From the NCBI GenBank assembly GCA_963920765.1, contig OY987245.1, forward strand, positions 24,692,727-24,756,726: a DNA stretch of 64,000 nt, given 5' to 3'. The stretch comes from Ulota crispa. Lineage: Eukaryota > Streptophyta > Bryopsida > Orthotrichales > Orthotrichaceae. A model generated the notes under the pieces. It ran no database searches and was not told where the DNA came from. It worked only from the letters and a program-made list of their open reading frames with translations. Positions 58,022 through 64,000 of the stretch are shown one piece after another; the first letter of the stretch is position 1; every line of letters starts with the position of its first letter. Made by a program: the position numbers and the translations under genes.

Positions 58022-61000
58022 ATGGCGACGCCTCCTCTGCCTCATCAGCCTCCGTTGGGGAAGAATTCCCCGGCACGGCTAATAGTTGCTAGTATGTGCC
58101 TCTCTTACCTTTTCATTTTGACTGATGCAAGATTTGCACTTCATGTCATCGCATTAGTTCAATGGCTTAAGTTCCTTGTCACTAATTATCTGCGGCCGTC
58201 TTGCGATGGTATTGAAAGAGTCTTATTTATTGGAGCAACCACTGTCCTTGAGAGGACAAGTTCTTAATTTCAACGTCTCTTGTAATGTAATGTTACCGAG
58301 TGTAGTTAAGTATCGCTCATTTTCTTGATCGCCTAATTTGTCATCCACAACTGAGTATTGGTCCTAGATATTACTGCCTTGAGATAGTGAGCAAAGATGG
58401 CTGAGAATCGATCTATATGAAGGATAAATTTATCCCTGCATGCTGTCCTATTTACCGCTTCTCCTAAACGATCAGGCTTATATCTGTCTTCAAGTTCTGA
58501 CTCACTACAAAGGGCAGCAATTCGGTAACTATATATGTTAACATTTAACTTATAGTCTTAATGCTGGTCTAGTGTAGGGATTCATTGATTACTCCAAGTG
58601 TTTATACCTAGATTAGCACAAGCACGTAATTTGAATCTCCCGGTTGACTTGCGCAGTGTAATATGAATTTATTTTCGTTCTTTGATGAACCCGAATGAGC
58701 TTGTAGATGATGGGTGACTCAAGTTGCTATCTTGATAGCTGACAATATTTGTTCACTATCTGTACCTTTAGTTAACTCTTGTCTTCAAAGACTTTTAACA
58801 TTTCACTAGCAACGATGCCAGCTTGGTGTAGGGAAGCTTATGATTTTTCAGGATGGTCTTGTTTTAGGGTCGATTGACGTCCAACTTATGTGAAGGGCCT
58901 TTCTTTGTGCAGTTGAGGATGTGAATGACCTATGGGAGGCTGTCAGAGGAAGCCTCGAGGCTCGCGTACCATTCAAGAAGTCAAGCTTGAGCAATAAAGC
59001 TCGAAACCTCGTGTTGGTTGACAGACTACACGTGGAATTTGTCCAAACCACTGACGCACGCCTTCGTAGGGGTTTGCCTGAGAAGCAGTCATCTTTATCT
59101 TTTGGGTTCCGCAGACCCTACGCTTGGGTCATACTAGTGACATGTGATGTGAGCTTGCTCTTTTTAAAGATTTCTCCCCGTTTTGTGTTTGATTGTGTAT
59201 CTGTAATATATCTCTGGAGTGTATTTTTTATGCCAAGCATCGAGTTTGTTTATCTGCTGCCTGTGGAGATTAGTAGGGGCACGATGAGAGTTGCTCTTAC
59301 ACATGCATGCCGAACTTTTTTTGCATCTTTACTACATATCTCTCCGAGGACGTTTTTGAAGAAATACGTCTTGGTGCTTTCCGTCTGTAACTGCGACTTG
59401 TGACGAGCTGTAGAGTATTACGTCGAAGCCTTTACGTTGGCTTGTTTGTGAATGAAGCTTATACCTTTTTGTAGGAAAAAATATTAACAGATCTCTTTTC
59501 TGCAGGACCTTGATGAATACAAAAATTTGTTAAAACCTCGCCTTAAAACCATAGTGCAAGCTGAGGATCATGAATGGTTCATCGTGTTTGTTTCCAAAGC
59601 TACGGCTGATAACGCCGTCAAGCTTAGCAAGAGAGTGTACAGCAGGATTGAAGGTGACTTCAGCTCTAAGAAGAGGGAGAGGTATTTGAGGTCCAGCCTC
59701 TTGAATATTGAAGTTTGTTGCAGCCGTTTAAATTAGAAGTTTGTTGCTGCGGTTTTTCCGAAGTTTGGTGCATTAGTTGTGATCTATGCTCTCAGTCACT
59801 TCCCTTTACATCAGTCACTTTGTTGCAGTTCTTCCTTATCAGGTTTCTAATCCTTAATCGCATGTTCTGCATTCTTGCGGATCAGATGTTGCAGGGTTGA
59901 CCTTCATGGGGCTGACACATCTGTTTGGGAGGATATCGAGCTGAAGATTGTGGAGTGTATCCGCCATACTTTGGAACGCCGGGTACAGTACTATGAGGAG
60001 GAGGTCCGCAAGCTAAGTGAAAACCGGTTTATGCCTGGTTGGAATTTTTGCAATTTTTTCACAGTGAAGGTGAGAAACTTTTATTGGTTATTGCGAGTGT
60101 ATAGCAGTATCGCTATCAAAATTTTGCTTTGTTCTTGTCTTGAATTCCTGCTTTCTTTCTGCCTGATGTTTACGGATTGCTACATCTGTAGCTACAGATG
60201 CGGATATAATTTTATTTCATCATGGTAGTTTGTGGTTGAACTTGATGATATTCCAATTCTACAATTTAGAACCATCACTTGTCTTTGTGGATTTTTTGTC
60301 TGCAGGAAAGCTTGGCCTTCATGTTTGAGATGGCAAATTTGCGAGAAGATGCTCTTCGTGAGTATGATGAATTAGAGCAAATTTACTCGGAGACTGGTAT
60401 GTCTTGGATTACGAATATTCAATTATTGTTGTATATACCTTTGTTGTATATAGATGGTCTGTAATAGTTGCGCTTCTCTTGTGTATTTTGTTCTAAACTG
60501 TGTATCATAACATCGACATTAGCTCTCTTTGGCTTATCATTAATATAGTTTTAGTTTTTTACTCTTCTGTCATCGCATTTCAGTTCTTTGTTAGCCCTTG
60601 GCAACTAAGCTATCGTGCTGTTTCTTTATCCAATAAAAACTCTGTTTGTAATTTTGTTAGTCTTAAACAGTTCCCTGAAGGCCAGGGGGTCTTACGTTAC
60701 TTTCAGATGAACCTGTGCTCTATTTTGAGGTTTAGTGCTTTTATCGTTCTGAAATTTTGGATGTTTTTGATCCAGTGAACGTACCACAAGCAAAAGCAAC
60801 AGCATTTGGAGGGGTAGATCCTGGTGATGATTGCGCAGCCCTACTGGATGTGACTCGCAAGCCAGTAAACCAATTAGCAGCGGATGGCACAGTACTCGAG
60901 TTTGACTTTCGACAATACCTCTTCTCCCGTCAAGCATTGGTAATATCTTTTCTGTCAAATTTATTGTTCAGATTCAGCTGCGTCTGAACAAAGCGGTCTA

Positions 61001-64000
61001 TTTTATGAATCATAGTATAGGTCTCTTAAGTGTTTTCATGCGCCCATCAACCTTCAAACGCTGCCCATTTTCTAATGGATATCTCTGCTGTAGTGTCTTA
61101 CTTGAATTGTTGAACATTTGTGAACGTTTTAGTGATCTCCTCTTTTACTAGGGCCGGTCACTATTGCTCAAATGTATGGTCTTACGCATGAAACCACAAG
61201 TGTGATGTTTGTCTTATAATAAATGATCACGACCTCGAAGCTCAATTTACTTGTTAACTGCCGCTGACTCATCTAATGCTGACGTCCCTAGAATGCTTAT
61301 TATAAAACTCAAAATATTAAAACTTGTACACCTAGCCATTGCAAGAATGGCATCCCCTAATTTGTACCTCGTGGTGTGTTGGATCTGCAGCTGCTCTTCA
61401 ATCTCCAACGCCCAGCGGAGGTCTCTGGCCGAGGCCATTCCTTTATCATTTTCTTTGCTAAAATCCTCACACAACACGAGGTATCTACTCAAGAGCGTTG
61501 CTTAGCATCTCTCAGCTCCTATATTGCGCTATCTGCCATTTTCATGCTGACATGGATGGACTTTAACTTACGTTGTTGCCAATCTCTTGTGAATTTTTCT
61601 CTCATTGTTATTGCCGGAACTGAAGGCATTCCTTGTGCTTTTTGAAAATAAACATAAATCTTTGCCTTAAATATGCGTTTTGAAAGTGAGCTGTCTGCCT
61701 TAATTTAGCAGTTCTTAAACACTCAAACTTTGTGGTAGTTAGTGTGTCCTTTTATTGACGTTTGTAGTACTTGCGCTTATTGCGTGACCTTAAAGAATTT
61801 CGCTGATTCGGTAATATTTTTGTGTCTTCCAGAAGGATTTGCCATTTTGTATGCGAGAAATCTGGGTAATCACAGCTTGTCTTGCTCTTGTGAAAGCAAC
61901 TAGTCGACGCTTTTCAGCTGCGATAATATCGCAGGATACTGTGAAGGACTTTTATCGACTTCAGGGTGATTTATATTCATATGCAAGAACAAAGGTGCTC
62001 TCATCTCGTTTTGTTTGTGCCTAGATGTTGAATTTCGTTTTTGTATAGGAGCATTTGACTTTCAATTTTGTTCATTTTAACAACTTTGACATGGTGGGCC
62101 CAAGCAACTTTCTAATTGATGTACGAATAGTACTTTCTGACAACATAACTTGGCTAGCATTTACTCTAATCTTGGATTGACTTGGTTTTGGGTTATGAGC
62201 AAAGACAGCTTGCAGGTAGTTACTCTAGAGATAATAGGATTCTGAATGTAGTGCCTACTCACACAAAAGTTTGAACTCCTGCTGCAGCTTATGCGGCTGG
62301 CAGACTTGATTGGATATGGCCACAACATTGAAAGAAGTCCTTGCAATAGGTACTAAGTTAATTTATTAGGCATTGGGCGTTTCATTGGCCTCTTTATTTG
62401 GGATATGTGATCTGTTTGAGTTGTGCATAATGGTTCACTTTCTGCTCAGGTGCATCCTATACGAATATTTTATTTGGTTGTCTAATAAGCAAGACGGTGT
62501 GTGAGCTTAATCTGTTGAAATTTTGTTAGTCTCATTATGTCTTGTCAGAGTATGCAGAGCAAGTTTTCATGTTGATAAATTTAGCGCATTTTTGACCACT
62601 TGTCGACATATTTGTGATTCTGCTTTGTCATTTACAATTGAAAAGTATGGTAATCTGAGCAGTGCAGCGTTGAGCATGTTGCCATGGCCGAGGCCTGCTG
62701 TTTGGCCTGCTGTTCCTCCTGATATTTCTCGCGTGCAAGCTAAGGAACAGGTACCTTCTGTTTTCTCCTCACAATCCTTAGAGGATCAATTTTTGAGTGA
62801 AGTTTTCTCTACGAGCAAATGAAATTGATGTCACGATCATAGACTTCTTCCACTTATGTTGGAGTACGTGAAAACATGCAGATGTCACCACCAAAATTAT
62901 CAGAAGGTTTTGGAAAGCTTAGGAAGCAACTCTCTCTTTCACCAAATGTTCTACTCCGTGAGGCCAATCGTCGAAGATCATCTCTTTCAGTTGGTAGTCT
63001 GGCTGAGATGCTTGCTTTGAGCCGCGTTTCGTTGAAGGAAAGGTGAGAAGGACGGTTGTCAGTTATTCAATTCTAAACAGTGAATTGATTGTTGGGTTTT
63101 TTGAATTATTTTTTGTTAATCTTGAAGAAGATTTCTGTGATTCTGTTTTCCTGCGTTTGTAAAGTCTGCAACCTTTTTCAGGAAATGTTGTGCTTTTGAA
63201 TGCAGTTTGACCGAATATATGATTTGTCCTCTCTATAATGACTCGAGAATATACATGGTATCCTGGCGTAAGTGTCTAACATTTGAATCAATGGCAGCCC
63301 AGCTGCAGATGCTGCAGATTCTGCTGTTGCTGCAGTTGCTGATGCTCCATCACTCCCTTCTACTCTTCCTCAGGAGTCTATTTCAGGAGCAGATTCTTCA
63401 AGCCCTGAACCCTTGCAGAAACATAATACCATAGAGCCCCCAATGAAGCTGCCTGAAGTCCAAGCAGCAGCAGAGCATGCACTGTTGACCAGTATTAGTG
63501 ATGAAACCTTACGCACGGCTTTATCATCTGTTGAGGGGTTTGAGGTACCTGCGTGCATCTTTCATCGACCTGAGTCATAACGAACTGTTTTAGGCTTGGT
63601 TGTCGACTTGGTCATCTCGCATTAATTTTCAAATTATTTCAGCAAAATATTTCAGTCACATTCGACTGTAGTGCTTTTTTCCGACTCTTCCTTGGTAGAG
63701 GAATCCTCAGAGTTGCAAAACAAGCCCGGATTTTGAGAGGCTACGGTGCAATTTTTCTAGCACCAATCGTATAAATTACTTTTTGTTTCGATTGTATTTA
63801 GAAATTTTCCTGTAATTTATGGTCGTTTTGTTATTTTGCTATTGAATCAAGTAACCACTTTGTGATAGGATCTGTTTTTGGACCTTACACGGGCTGCTGC
63901 TGACAATTTCCATCGATCTTGGCGTAAAAGACATGGCGTGGTCTTGGATGGGGAAGTTGCAGCTGTACATTATCGACGTGGAGCACTGGATGCTGCTGCA
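58022..64000 (+). CDS. TRS130: TRAPP II complex subunit TRAPPC10/TRS130, 5' part (cut by window end)
   Basis: Thirteen exons are visible (58022-58091, 58913-59148, 59506-59681, 59886-60069, 60306-60396, 60776-60939, 61391-61480, 61833-61994, 62288-62349, 62663-62750, 62882-63042, 63298-63544, 63869-64000). All join in frame and give 621 residues, about half of the roughly 1,250 of plant TRS130. The TRAPPII complex tethers vesicles at the Golgi/trans-Golgi network and acts as a Rab exchange factor; in plants it is needed for cell-plate formation. Conserved blocks are EDVNDLWEAV, TTDARLRRGLPE, EWFIVFVSKA, DFSSKKRERCCRVDLHG, MPGWNFCNFFTVKESLAFMFEMA, EDALREYDELE, FDFRQYLFSRQALLLFNL, LPFCMREIWVITACLAL, FYRLQGDLYSYAR, LSMLPWPRPAVWP and RSWRKRHGVVLDGEVAAV. 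Exon 12 is an Ala/Ser/Pro-rich variable linker. The start ATG precedes a short Pro-rich leader that replaces the plant MANFLAQF-type start. Confidence 0.96.

Noticed and set aside
1..64000. CRISPR array, rRNA or tRNA genes
   Set aside because: Eukaryotic nuclear DNA; no regularly spaced identical repeats with unique spacers and no complete tRNA or rRNA structure. The tRNA-like pieces at 4696 and 33021 are only box-level resemblances.

Overview
The window is nuclear DNA from a green plant or streptophyte alga. Genes are split by GT-AG introns. Two predicted proteins look plastid-targeted: a YceD/DUF177 protein and a plant-type NiCoT-like membrane protein. The ESCRT-III and TRAPPC10 proteins match plant versions closely. 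I cannot name the species. The plant-type genes combined with very AT-rich intergenic DNA, a pogo-like DDE transposase relic and many TTAA-flanked elements make me favour a non-seed streptophyte (inference).

Layout. Bases 1-37.2 kb hold no intact protein gene that I can support. This stretch is a dense, often nested layer of short non-autonomous DNA transposons. The families I could delimit by terminal inverted repeats (TIRs) and target-site duplications (TSDs) are: (i) TTAA-flanked piggyBac-like elements; (ii) TA-flanked Stowaway/mariner-like MITEs with TIR AGGTAGGAGCACCCATAAG; (iii) elements with 8-bp TSDs and GGGAAT ends (hAT-like); (iv) two MULE-like MITE families with 9-bp TSDs; (v) CACTA-type elements ending CACTAGTAGAAAA or CACTACAAGGAAA with 3-bp TSDs, including one of 3.27 kb; and (vi) TAA-flanked Harbinger-like elements, one a 763-bp hairpin. 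A decayed pogo-like transposase lies at about 27.9-28.6 kb.

Bases 37.2-64 kb are gene-bearing: VPS2/CHMP2A (37626-40326, +); a plastid YceD-like protein (44751-46003, -); a 71-residue coiled-coil-like protein (46462-47729, -); a plastid-targeted NiCoT-like transporter (52267-54366, -); and the 5' half of TRAPPC10/TRS130 (58022-64000, +, runs off the window). Every exon junction proposed keeps reading frame and uses GT/AG. The genes are ordinary housekeeping loci (endosomal sorting, plastid 23S rRNA accumulation, plastid membrane transport, Golgi vesicle tethering) and form no obvious joint pathway.

The most unusual material is in the transposon layer. Neighbouring elements repeatedly abut and share a single target site: a run of three TTAA elements at 17.1-19.4 kb, a TAA pair at 21.7-22.8 kb, and a TA pair at 42.3-43.0 kb. 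A three-level nest sits at 2.3-3.5 kb.
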